Assembly: GCF_039710355.1 (NCBI RefSeq)
Contig: NZ_JBDKWZ010000018.1
Span: 1 to 64,000 of the forward strand
Reading direction: 5' to 3'
Origin: Rapidithrix thailandica
GTDB lineage: Bacteria > Bacteroidota > Bacteroidia > Cytophagales > Flammeovirgaceae
Length of the DNA stretch: 64,000 nt
Below, one piece after another: positions 16,103-23,575 of the stretch. The position numbers and the translations under genes are program-made. Below the pieces are notes generated by a model, which saw only the letters and a list, made by a program, of their open reading frames with translations, ran no database searches and was not told the origin of the DNA. Each line of letters opens with the position of its first letter. Position 1 is the first letter of the stretch.

Positions 16103-16966
16103 TTATTCCGCCTCGGCCAAATCACCGTTGACCACAGGCCAAACACCCGGTACCGGTACGCTAACCCCTTTGGTTTCACCCCGCTGTGCATCCCCTCCAA
16201 AGTAGTACAAAGGCCAACCCTTGAAAGTCAATTGTTTTTTGCCAAATACATCAATTTCGCCAAAATCGGCTTGGTTCAAGATCGAGGGTAACGTATGAAC
16301 AGCTACATGGAAAATAGGCCAGGTTGCATCATTACTAAAATCTTCTTTCGTATAATTATTTTTGTCTTTGGTATCATTTATAAAAATGTAAAGGGCACGT
16401 CCCATTCCATCCGTAAAATAGACAGTCTGTTCTTCTCCTTCCGTATAGTCGCTTTTATAGTTTTTTTCGTCCTTACCGACTAATTGCCCTTTGGCTATCA
16501 TCAAACTATAATCCGGTTTAGCCACAAACCATACATTCCCCACTCCCTCACCGGTAACCATCCCGGCACTTTCTTTCTTGCCATCTCCACCGGGGGCATA
16601 ATAATAGAGTGGCCAACCTTTGTAAGTGGTTTGCTTTTCACCGTTCGAATGGGTCACCGTAGCAAAATCCGAAGCGTCCAAACCTTCTCCCACTTTCATA
16701 TCGACAGCATAATAAATAGGCCAGCGGTCGAGGCAGCCTCCCGTGCATTCGCTTTCCCCTGTTACATCAGGGCTAAATACATACAGTGTTACGCCATTCC
16801 CATCTGTCAGGATGGTTCCGTGTGTGGCATCCGGTTTCAACTGAACCCTACTTGCCCGATCTTCAGGTGCCGTATCATCATCATCCTTACAAGAACTCAT
16901 CGATAGGCTTAATGTGATGCCCCAAGCAATCATACACAGCTTGAGCAATTGTCTTTTTGTAGTCAT
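16103..16966 (-). CDS. Lipoprotein with PF03640-type secreted repeats
   Basis: 287-aa lipoprotein. Signal peptide with lipobox MSSC, followed by KDDDD, which matches the K(D/E)2 surface-export signal described for Bacteroidota lipoproteins. The body holds four copies of the secreted repeat of PF03640/COG4315: LTDGNGVTLYVF, TTYKGWPLYYYAPG, FTDGMGRALYIF and LTFKGWPLYYFGGD. Repeat function is unknown; relatives sit near electron-transfer and YceI-type genes. It is the third gene of the sigma-factor cluster, with 118 bp between it and the barrel protein. Confidence 0.88.
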   Translation of the reverse strand: MTTKRQLLKLCMIAWGITLSLSMSSCKDDDDTAPEDRASRVQLKPDATHGTILTDGNGVTLYVFSPDVTGESECTGGCLDRWPIYYAVDMKVGEGLDASDFATVTHSNGEKQTTYKGWPLYYYAPGGDGKKESAGMVTGEGVGNVWFVAKPDYSLMIAKGQLVGKDEKNYKSDYTEGEEQTVYFTDGMGRALYIFINDTKDKNNYTKEDFSNDATWPIFHVAVHTLPSILNQADFGEIDVFGKKQLTFKGWPLYYFGGDAQRGETKGVSVPVPGVWPVVNGDLAEAE

Positions 16967-17084
16967 TTTTAGTAAAATTTAGATAATAGAATGCCTTACC
17001 ACCTTTTATAAGGCAGTATTGGTTCCGTAAATAAAAAATTCAGAAATGGCCCTTTTACTCTGTTCCTTCCGTCAATTGGTTCCC

Positions 17085-18452
17085 TTATTTTAAGCGATAA
17101 AGTATACTGAACAAGGTTCCTGTACTGTATAAATCCACTTTTCCCCAACCGACTTTTTTGAGCGGTACTATCAGGTACGGTTCCACCCGGAGTGAAAACC
17201 GTTGGCTCAATGGCCATTCGGCAGCCAACGATACATTTGCCAGGCCAGCCACTACCTTTGAGTTATCTTCTGTCCCCCACCCCCCGGCCGCTCCGGGATT
17301 AGGCGAAGTAAACTCAAATTCGTAATATTCGTCCAACAAAATATATGTACTGACTCCCAAGGAAGTAATCAAGTGAATCTTGCTTTTGGCAGTCCAGTTA
17401 TATCCTAACTTCAACGGAATATCCACTACTCCACAATGCCCGTCTACATTTTCCGGAACAATGCCATTGGTTTTGCTTTTCCAATAGCCATAGGGAGGCA
17501 CATACCGCTCTCCGGTGGTCAGGTATTTTTTGCGATTGTAAAGGATGCCTGCACTCAATATCCAGCGGTTGTGTACGCTGTATTGAACATTGATGCCTAA
17601 CTTACCCGAGTATTTTTTCTGTTGGTCCAAACCCACACTGTTAAAATCCGGAGCCAACGAAACCCCTATAGAGAGTGAATTTTCTGGCTTGTCCTGACTC
17701 TTTTCTTCTATGGACGTTCCCGTCTCCGTGTAAATTTCATTCGGAAAGTCTATTGCCACCGGATGTTCTTTGCAGGCAAGGCCCGGACATTTTTCTGGCA
17801 CAAACATGCTGTATTTTGGATTCTCTTCCTCTTTGGCAAGTAATATTTTTGAGGAATACTCTGTGCTATCCGGGAAAACAAATGTTGTTTTTTTCTCTTG
17901 AACCGGGGCCAACCCCCTACCTCCTTCTTTAGAAGGGGCTTTCAAAGTTGGAGACCACTCAGGTTTTTCTTGACCGACTAAATTCTCCTTGTCAAACTTA
18001 TTGGATTGATCCGGCACCTTGTCTCCCTCCCTGTTTACTACCGTGGACTTCTCCACCTCTTGGTTCTCTCTTGTTTTTGTTTCCGGTAGTTTGGAGTTAG
18101 TTCTGTCTTCAGGTTTATCCGAAGCTTTTTCTTCAAGATGCTCTGCCTTGTCTTCTATTTCATCAGGTACAACGAACAGTTCTTTTGGATTTGAAACGAA
18201 TGGATTCCGGTCCAAATGATCTTTCCCTGTCATCTCAAAGTACCCCGGTCTTAACAAATAAAGCAACAAGGCAAACCCGGTAATAATATTACTGATCACA
18301 TAATACTGGTTATAAGGCTTTTTTTCCACCGGAAGCTCCTGATCCAACTGGGCTTCCAAGGCTTCCCAATGCGGCTCTTCGTACTGCACGTCATAGCCCT
18401 CCAGTACCTTTTTGATAAAATTGTCGATATGGTCTTTCTCCTTATCCGGCAT
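17085..18452 (-). CDS. Predicted anti-sigma protein with inner-membrane segment and C-terminal outer-membrane beta-barrel
   Basis: 455-aa protein of unusual layout. Residues 1-48 are charged and would face the cytosol. One hydrophobic helix follows at about 50-67. Residues 68-260 form a Lys/Glu/Pro/Ser-rich linker. Residues 261-455 show alternating strands typical of a small outer-membrane barrel (SIGVSLAPDFNS to the final LFSILYRLK, ending in aromatic and basic residues). It overlaps the sigma-factor gene by 11 bp, the arrangement of a sigma/anti-sigma pair, so residues 1-48 probably bind the sigma factor. No FecR or standard ZAS motif is seen. Whether the barrel truly inserts in the outer membrane is unproven. 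Confidence 0.75.
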   Translation of the reverse strand: MPDKEKDHIDNFIKKVLEGYDVQYEEPHWEALEAQLDQELPVEKKPYNQYYVISNIITGFALLLYLLRPGYFEMTGKDHLDRNPFVSNPKELFVVPDEIEDKAEHLEEKASDKPEDRTNSKLPETKTRENQEVEKSTVVNREGDKVPDQSNKFDKENLVGQEKPEWSPTLKAPSKEGGRGLAPVQEKKTTFVFPDSTEYSSKILLAKEEENPKYSMFVPEKCPGLACKEHPVAIDFPNEIYTETGTSIEEKSQDKPENSLSIGVSLAPDFNSVGLDQQKKYSGKLGINVQYSVHNRWILSAGILYNRKKYLTTGERYVPPYGYWKSKTNGIVPENVDGHCGVVDIPLKLGYNWTAKSKIHLITSLGVSTYILLDEYYEFEFTSPNPGAAGGWGTEDNSKVVAGLANVSLAAEWPLSQRFSLRVEPYLIVPLKKVGWGKVDLYSTGTLFSILYRLK

Positions 18453-18999
18453 AGGGTTTCTCCAATACTTTCTCCAACATTTCCTTCAGGCATTTCCGGG
18501 CCTTAAACAGATTCGACTTGGTAGTACCCACCGATACGCCTAATTGTTCTGCAATTTCCTCGTGTGAATAACCTTCTATTACATGCAAATTGAACACTGT
18601 ACGGTAAGAAGGTGGTAACTTCTGCATGATCTCAATGATTTCGGAATAAGAAATTCCTGCGATGATATTCGCATCGTCAGCAACTTCCCGGGCTTTGTCC
18701 AATTCCTCCGTCTCGATTTTCTTATTGCTTTTATGAAAATAGTCCACCGCAGCATTCACCATGATCCGGCTGAACCAAGGCTTGAACGGTTTGCTGAGAT
18801 CAAAGCTCTTGAGGTATTTAAAAATTTTCATAAACCCGTCATTTAGTATTTCTGCGGCCTCGTTTTTCGAATCGGCATATCTCAAGCAAATACTCATACC
18901 ATAGCCATAATAGAGCTTATACAACTCTTTCTGAGCCCCCCTGTCATTGTTGATACAGGCTTTTAACAGTTTGGTATTTGCAGATTTATCCCGACTCAA
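18442..18999 (-). CDS. ECF-type RNA polymerase sigma-70 factor
   Basis: 185-aa sigma factor. Region 2 is seen in SICLRYADSKNEAAEILNDGFMKIFKYL and FKPWFSRIMVNAAVDYFHK; region 4 has the helix-turn-helix EGYSHEEIAEQLGVSVGTTKSNLFKARKCL. The frame starts with TTG at 18999 and no ATG is present ahead of region 2, so TTG or a nearby non-ATG start is likely used. It is the first gene of the minus-strand envelope cluster and overlaps the next gene by 11 bp, so it probably controls its own cluster under the membrane protein that follows. Target promoters cannot be identified here. Confidence 0.9.
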   Translation of the reverse strand: MSRDKSANTKLLKACINNDRGAQKELYKLYYGYGMSICLRYADSKNEAAEILNDGFMKIFKYLKSFDLSKPFKPWFSRIMVNAAVDYFHKSNKKIETEELDKAREVADDANIIAGISYSEIIEIMQKLPPSYRTVFNLHVIEGYSHEEIAEQLGVSVGTTKSNLFKARKCLKEMLEKVLEKPYAG

Positions 19000-19477
19000 G
19001 GTATTCTTACTTGTTTGTTTTTAGTACATAAAGTAACTAGGAAAAAGTTTGTTGGTTGTTATTTTTTTATGATCCGGAATACAGAGCCATTCCACCATCA
19101 CTTCATTCAAGGTCGTTTTTCAAAATCTTTAAATCAAATCATGAGAAAGAATAAGGTTGCATTCCCTCGCTGAAGGATTAAAAGCATTTATTACGAATAC
19201 CAGGGGGTAAGCCAAAAAGGTTGGCTGGGATGATAATTTTTTTTGAAATACCAATGATTCGCCCAAAAACAGATTTGAGCATCCAAGTTGCGGAGTCTAA
19301 TTTCTGTGAGTTACACAATAAACAGAGAACGTTATCCTACATTTCTATCAAACCTTTCCCCTTTCGAGGGATATCTTTTTTATTTTTTACCCAAAAAGGT
19401 ATAAAAATAATTATAATAACATCGAAATTTATTTTATATAATATACCTTTGAAGCGGTAAAAATACAATTCTTTCGT
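19000..19477. other. Upstream region of the sigma factor, left flank of the accessory island
   Basis: No supported gene. It becomes very AT-rich from about 19380. A -7-like TACCTTTG occurs at 19444-19451 without a good TTG partner; it would read into the gene remnant at 19478. Confidence 0.5.
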
Positions 19478-19709
19478 ATGGCCATAGAGGCCATTCATTT
19501 TGATAAATACCAAACTTCGACAGGCTCTTATTTGCGGTTCTCCTGTACCTGGGCTACTTGCTTTTTAGTGAACAGGAGCCCTTCTTCAACTTCTCAGGGG
19601 GCTTCAAATCATTGAGGCATTTTGGGGAATGGTATTCGGCTTATTTACGGCCTATGTGTTAGGAGAAATCAGCGGGCTAAATATTACCCGGGTGATTAAT
19701 AAGGATTAG
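19478..19709 (+). pseudogene. Frameshifted remnant of a membrane-protein gene
   Basis: Two adjacent reading frames together encode one plausible membrane-protein end. The first (about 19528-19600) gives LFAVLLYLGYLLFSEQEPFF; the second (about 19602-19709) gives IIEAFWGMVFGLFTAYVLGE followed by ISGLNITRVINKD and a TAG stop. A shift near 19593-19605 joins them. An ATG at 19478 opens a third frame that may be the original start. The parent family is not recognised. It lies just upstream of the DUF3289-like gene. Confidence 0.55.
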
Positions 19710-19804
19710 ACTTCTTAAAAACTCTATTTGCAAAACATCAGGACAGTAACCTTTTGAGGAAGGGCTACTTATACACCATACCGTTAAACACAACAACAAA
19801 AATC

Positions 19805-21478
19805 ATGGGAAATTTAAAAGTTGAAAAAAGCCATTCGAATGGCTTTAAAGTACAAATTACAGATGATACCGAAGAAATAATTGCAAGGGCTTGGGTACCA
19901 GGTAAACCTGAGACAATGAAAGAAGCAAAATTAAAAATACCCAAACCACTAGTTGAGAAAATCGAGGGACCTTTTACAGAAGATGGAAGACAGGTGGAAG
20001 AGATGATTGTAGGCAAGTCCTATATCTTTAAAGCTACCCAGTTCTCAAAATCAGTCCATGATCCATTCCGGCATATCAAGTGGAGTGTTGAACAGGATGA
20101 AAAAGGAACAAGAGAAGAATTGCCTTCCTCTGAGTTGTACAAAGAAGACAACACCATTTGCTACAAATACACCCCTTCACAAGGAGAAAAAGTCAGGATT
20201 TATGCATTTTGTCAAAGTGCTTCTAAAGACATAAGCATTGAAGTACCACTGGTGAGTTTCCCATTTTGTATAGACCGGTACAAAATGCCAGGTTTGGATC
20301 GCGATGGAGAAGATATTGCCCATGACTTGACCTATGGTAAAGGGGCTGTTTCTTCTAACCATACAAGTGTATACCCCCCTGATGAGGTAAAAAAATATAG
20401 GAAAGAGTATATAGTCAACGGCTTTGATATAGAAAAACACGGGGTTTTTGCCAATATGGATACCATCAGGGAAAACCCTTATGATTCATCAATAGGATAC
20501 CGGCCCTCTCAAGTAGGATCGGATCACTTTAATGAATATAATGCAAGAAGAGATGAACACTTCAATAATAAAGCATTGTATATATCCAATGAGTACGATA
20601 GGGCTAGTTATCCCAAAGCAATTTATTCGCAAGAAGAGATTTACCAGGCTGAAGTGCCATGGATTATAGATTCCGGAAAAGATGTCAAAGCCTACCATGA
20701 AGGGAGTTTATTCATACGTGATACAAGTGATAAAAACCTATTTAAGTTATTTGAAGAGTATGCAACAACTTGTTTTGCAATTGGAGCAATGGAAGGAAAT
20801 ATCAAACGGATGATTGCCAAGTTCCAGGCCAATGAAGGAGGAATATACGAGGATGAAGTTCTAACCAATCAAATTGCCAACCATTCTGCCACAAAAAAAT
20901 ATTGCGAACATTTGCAAGACTATATAGCAGAAAAGTTAAAAGAGAGCCAAGGGAAACTTCTTCCGATTATTGATAATATTCCCGATTTCGAGTGGCAGGA
21001 TAGAGATAAAAAAGGTAAAATCACCGTAAAGAAAAATGAAGAGGGGGATTATATTCGCTTTGCCCGGCCCACTTTCGGCTCACTTACAGATACTATACGA
21101 GGAGAAACCATCGCCCTCAACGATATCTGGGCAACAGAAGTTATGATCGAAGATATAGACTTCAGGGGAGAAGACTACACGGTAAAATACCAGGTTACCT
21201 TATGGGATCATTTTGGACTGGATATGACCGATATTGAGGCTCTTCCCAATACAATTCCCTATGCCAAAGAGACTTTTGCAGTATGGTTTGCCCTACAACA
21301 TCTACGGGGTTATAAACCCTTTATCACCAAAATGTCATTTCAAAATACCTTTCGGGGCAACTTGAAAGAGGGAATGTTTGAAAGAGAGCAAAACCGTAAA
21401 GAAGAAAAAGATAGTGAGTTAGATGCCAAAATTGAGCAAATTACCAGTCCGTTTTACACACATCCAGGAAAAATATAG
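19805..21478 (+). CDS. Candidate secreted effector with C-terminal DUF3289-like domain
   Basis: 557-aa protein without signal peptide. Residues about 40-155 look like an Ig-like module (LVEKIEGPFTEDGRQ, SYIFKATQFS, HIKWSV), a pattern seen in Bacteroidota proteins linked to contractile secretion systems. The middle (about 160-420) is unassigned. Residues 421-520 match the DUF3289 pattern: RPTFGSLTD, LNDIWA, WDHFGLD (467-473), VWFALQ and YKPFIT. The upstream frame begins with TTG at 19754; the ATG at 19805 is preferred. Four lipoprotein genes follow after 6 bp, the layout of a toxin with periplasmic immunity proteins. Toxic activity, the secretion route and the catalytic residues are inference; no type VI structural genes are in the window. 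Confidence 0.7.
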   Translation: MGNLKVEKSHSNGFKVQITDDTEEIIARAWVPGKPETMKEAKLKIPKPLVEKIEGPFTEDGRQVEEMIVGKSYIFKATQFSKSVHDPFRHIKWSVEQDEKGTREELPSSELYKEDNTICYKYTPSQGEKVRIYAFCQSASKDISIEVPLVSFPFCIDRYKMPGLDRDGEDIAHDLTYGKGAVSSNHTSVYPPDEVKKYRKEYIVNGFDIEKHGVFANMDTIRENPYDSSIGYRPSQVGSDHFNEYNARRDEHFNNKALYISNEYDRASYPKAIYSQEEIYQAEVPWIIDSGKDVKAYHEGSLFIRDTSDKNLFKLFEEYATTCFAIGAMEGNIKRMIAKFQANEGGIYEDEVLTNQIANHSATKKYCEHLQDYIAEKLKESQGKLLPIIDNIPDFEWQDRDKKGKITVKKNEEGDYIRFARPTFGSLTDTIRGETIALNDIWATEVMIEDIDFRGEDYTVKYQVTLWDHFGLDMTDIEALPNTIPYAKETFAVWFALQHLRGYKPFITKMSFQNTFRGNLKEGMFEREQNRKEEKDSELDAKIEQITSPFYTHPGKI

Positions 21479-21484
21479 TTTACT

Positions 21485-21967
21485 ATGAAAACCATACAGT
21501 TATTATTTATGCTTACAGGACTTGTGCTGTTTTCTTCCTGTACAAAGAAAACTCCCAAGTTTATCCAGATAGATAAACTTAGTGAAAAGACTTTATTTTC
21601 TGGAAATACCTATGGCTATTCAGAAGTATTTCTTGTGGAAAACCCTCCTGAGGATAAGGCAATAAGGGACAGCCTTAAATTGAACTACTTCATGAAACAT
21701 AGAATAGATTTTTGTGCTTTGGATGGTGATATCCATAAATATGCAATGTCTTTTTTTAGAAAAAACTCATGTACATCTTACTATATGGATAATGAAGAAG
21801 ATAAAAGGCACCTTATCGCTGAAGATTGTGAGGATTATTATATGGGAATGTTTTATTATGAGCGTTCCAAAGAGAACCCTGACATATGGACCTGTACTTA
21901 TCCAGAAGGTATAATAGATACCGTATATTGTGTCTCACAACAGGTAGAGATGGATACGATCCGGTAA
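21485..21967 (+). CDS. Tandem lipoprotein copy 1 (candidate immunity protein)
   Basis: 160-aa lipoprotein; signal peptide with lipobox LFSSC, acylated Cys at residue 19. The residues after the Cys are TKKT, without the acidic surface-export signal, so it should face the periplasm. Unique features: FIQIDKLSEKTLFSGNT near residue 27, DGDIHKY in the middle and RHLIAEDCEDYYMGMFYYER late. It starts 6 bp after the effector stop, implying co-expression. The family is not recognised. Immunity is inferred from order, lipoprotein type and multiplication next to the effector. Confidence 0.85.
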   Translation: MKTIQLLFMLTGLVLFSSCTKKTPKFIQIDKLSEKTLFSGNTYGYSEVFLVENPPEDKAIRDSLKLNYFMKHRIDFCALDGDIHKYAMSFFRKNSCTSYYMDNEEDKRHLIAEDCEDYYMGMFYYERSKENPDIWTCTYPEGIIDTVYCVSQQVEMDTIR

Positions 21968-22450
21968 ATGAAAACCATACAGTTATTATTTATGCTTACA
22001 GGACTTGTGCTGTTCTCTTCCTGTACAAAGAAAACTCCCAAGTTTATCTATCTGGATAAACTTAGTGAAAAGGCTTTATTTTCTGGAAATACCTATGGCT
22101 ATTCAGAAGTGTTTCTTGTAGAAAACCCTCCTGAGGATAAGGCAATAAGGGACAGCCTTAAATTGAACTACTTCATGAAAAATAGAATAGATTTTTGTGC
22201 TTTGGATGGTGACATCCAAGAATATGTTATGTCATTTTATGAAAAAACTTCATGTACATCTTACTATATGGATAATGAAGAAGATAAAAGGCACCTTATC
22301 GCTGAAGATTGTGAGGATTATTATATGGGAATGTTTTATTATGAGCGTTCCAAAGAGAACCCTGACATATGGACCTGTACTTATCCAGAAGGTATAATAG
22401 ATACCGTATATTGTGTCTCACAACAGGTAGAATTGGATACGATCCGGTAA
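21968..22450 (+). CDS. Tandem lipoprotein copy 2 (candidate immunity protein)
   Basis: 160-aa paralogue of copy 1 with the same lipoprotein signal. It shares the C-terminal part RHLIAEDCEDYYMGMFYYER and the end YPEGIIDTVYCVSQQVE with copy 1, but has DGDIQEYVMSF in the middle, like copy 4, and IYLDKLSEKALFSGNT early. Its ATG follows the preceding stop codon directly, so translational coupling is likely. Confidence 0.85.
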   Translation: MKTIQLLFMLTGLVLFSSCTKKTPKFIYLDKLSEKALFSGNTYGYSEVFLVENPPEDKAIRDSLKLNYFMKNRIDFCALDGDIQEYVMSFYEKTSCTSYYMDNEEDKRHLIAEDCEDYYMGMFYYERSKENPDIWTCTYPEGIIDTVYCVSQQVELDTIR

Positions 22451-22933
22451 ATGAAAACCATACAGTTATTATTTATGCTTACAGGACTTGTGCTGTTCTC
22501 TTCCTGTACAAAGAAAACTCCCAAGTTTATCTATCTGGATAAACTCAGTGAAAAATCTTATTTTTCAGGACGTACTTATGGCTATTCAGAAGTATTTCTT
22601 GTGGAAAACCCTCCTGAGGATAAGGCAATAAGGGACAGCCTTAAATTGAACTACTTCATGAAAAATAGAATAGATTTTTGTGCTTTGGATGGTGATATCC
22701 ATAAATATGCAATGTCATTTTATGAAAAAACTTCATGTACTTCTCATTATATAGATAATGAAGAAGATAAAAGGCATATTATCGCTGATCACTGTGCTTA
22801 TGATGGTATGGGAATGTTTTTTTACCACCGTTCTAAGGAAGATCCAAATATGTGGTATGCTACCTTTCCAAGAGACTTTAAAGATACCGTATATTGTACT
22901 TCCGGGCAGGTAGAGATGGATACGATCCGGTAA
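22451..22933 (+). CDS. Tandem lipoprotein copy 3 (candidate immunity protein)
   Basis: 160-aa paralogue, the most divergent at its C-terminus: RHIIADHCAYDGMGMFFYHR, then KEDPNMWYATFPRDFKDTVY. It shares FSGRTYGY with copy 4 and DGDIHKYAMSF with copy 1. Lipoprotein signal identical to the others. The divergent end suggests it may recognise a different effector variant, if these are immunity proteins. Confidence 0.85.
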   Translation: MKTIQLLFMLTGLVLFSSCTKKTPKFIYLDKLSEKSYFSGRTYGYSEVFLVENPPEDKAIRDSLKLNYFMKNRIDFCALDGDIHKYAMSFYEKTSCTSHYIDNEEDKRHIIADHCAYDGMGMFFYHRSKEDPNMWYATFPRDFKDTVYCTSGQVEMDTIR

Positions 22934-23416
22934 ATGAAAACCATACAGTTATTATTTATGCTTACAGGACTTGTGTTGTTCTCTTCCTGTACAAAGAAAA
23001 CTCCCAAGTTTATCTATCTGGATAAACTTAGTGAAAAATCCTATTTTTCAGGACGTACCTATGGCTATAAAGAAGTATTTCTTGTAGAAAACCCTCCTGA
23101 GGATAAGGCAATAAGGGACAGCCTTAAATTGAACTACTTCATGAAAAATAGAATAGATTTTTGTGCTTTGGATGGTGACATCCAAGAATATGTTATGTCA
23201 TTTTATGAAAAAACTTCATGTACTTCTCAGTATATAGAGAATCAAGAAGATAAAAGGCATATTATCGCTGATCACTGTACTTATGACCGTATGGGAATGT
23301 TTTTTTATGAACGTTCCAAAGAGAACCCTGACATATGGCTCTGTACTTATCCAGAAGGTATAATAGATACCGTGTATTGTACTTCCGGGCGGGTAGAGAT
23401 GGATACGATCCGGTAA
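22934..23416 (+). CDS. Tandem lipoprotein copy 4 (candidate immunity protein)
   Basis: 160-aa paralogue that reads as a mosaic: FSGRTYGY and RHIIADHCTYD as in copy 3, DGDIQEYVMSF as in copy 2, and the later ERSKENPDIW...YPEGIIDTVYC as in copies 1 and 2. YKEV replaces YSEV of the other three. Last unit of the array; a palindromic element follows 10 bp after its stop codon. Confidence 0.85.
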   Translation: MKTIQLLFMLTGLVLFSSCTKKTPKFIYLDKLSEKSYFSGRTYGYKEVFLVENPPEDKAIRDSLKLNYFMKNRIDFCALDGDIQEYVMSFYEKTSCTSQYIENQEDKRHIIADHCTYDRMGMFFYERSKENPDIWLCTYPEGIIDTVYCTSGRVEMDTIR

Positions 23417-23426
23417 AAGTTCATAG

Positions 23427-23554
23427 GTTGTCCGAAAAGTTGATATATAACCACAAAGACACTAAAATTTACATATATGTAACTGATTATAAATCAAAAA
23501 CCTGTGATTTAGAGCCTTTGTGGCATGTTATATTCTTTTGGCCTTTCGGACAAC
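23427..23554. repeat. 128-bp palindromic element after the lipoprotein array
   Basis: Ends are an 11-bp perfect inverted repeat GTTGTCCGAAA (23427-23437) / TTTCGGACAAC (23544-23554). Inside lies a second pair, CCACAAAG / CTTTGTGG, with extended similarity between the arms. The whole could fold into one long hairpin. It may be a small non-autonomous mobile or REP-like element and may also terminate the array transcript. Confidence 0.65.
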
Positions 23555-23575
23555 TTCCTTTTTTAATCTTATTTT

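Larger units (their letters stand above)
21485..23416 (+). repeat. Four-copy 483-bp tandem gene array
   Basis: Four units of exactly 483 bp start at 21485, 21968, 22451 and 22934. Each is one 160-codon gene plus its stop, and each ATG directly follows the previous TAA. The first third of each unit is nearly identical; later segments differ in mosaic fashion. This is recent tandem duplication with probable gene conversion. Confidence 0.97.

Noticed and set aside
21485..23416. Possible CRISPR or assembly-repeat explanation of the four-unit periodicity
   Set aside because: Units are 483 bp, each a complete gene with a lipoprotein signal, and they differ from one another, so neither CRISPR nor simple exact assembly duplication fits. 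Copy number still deserves a long-read check.
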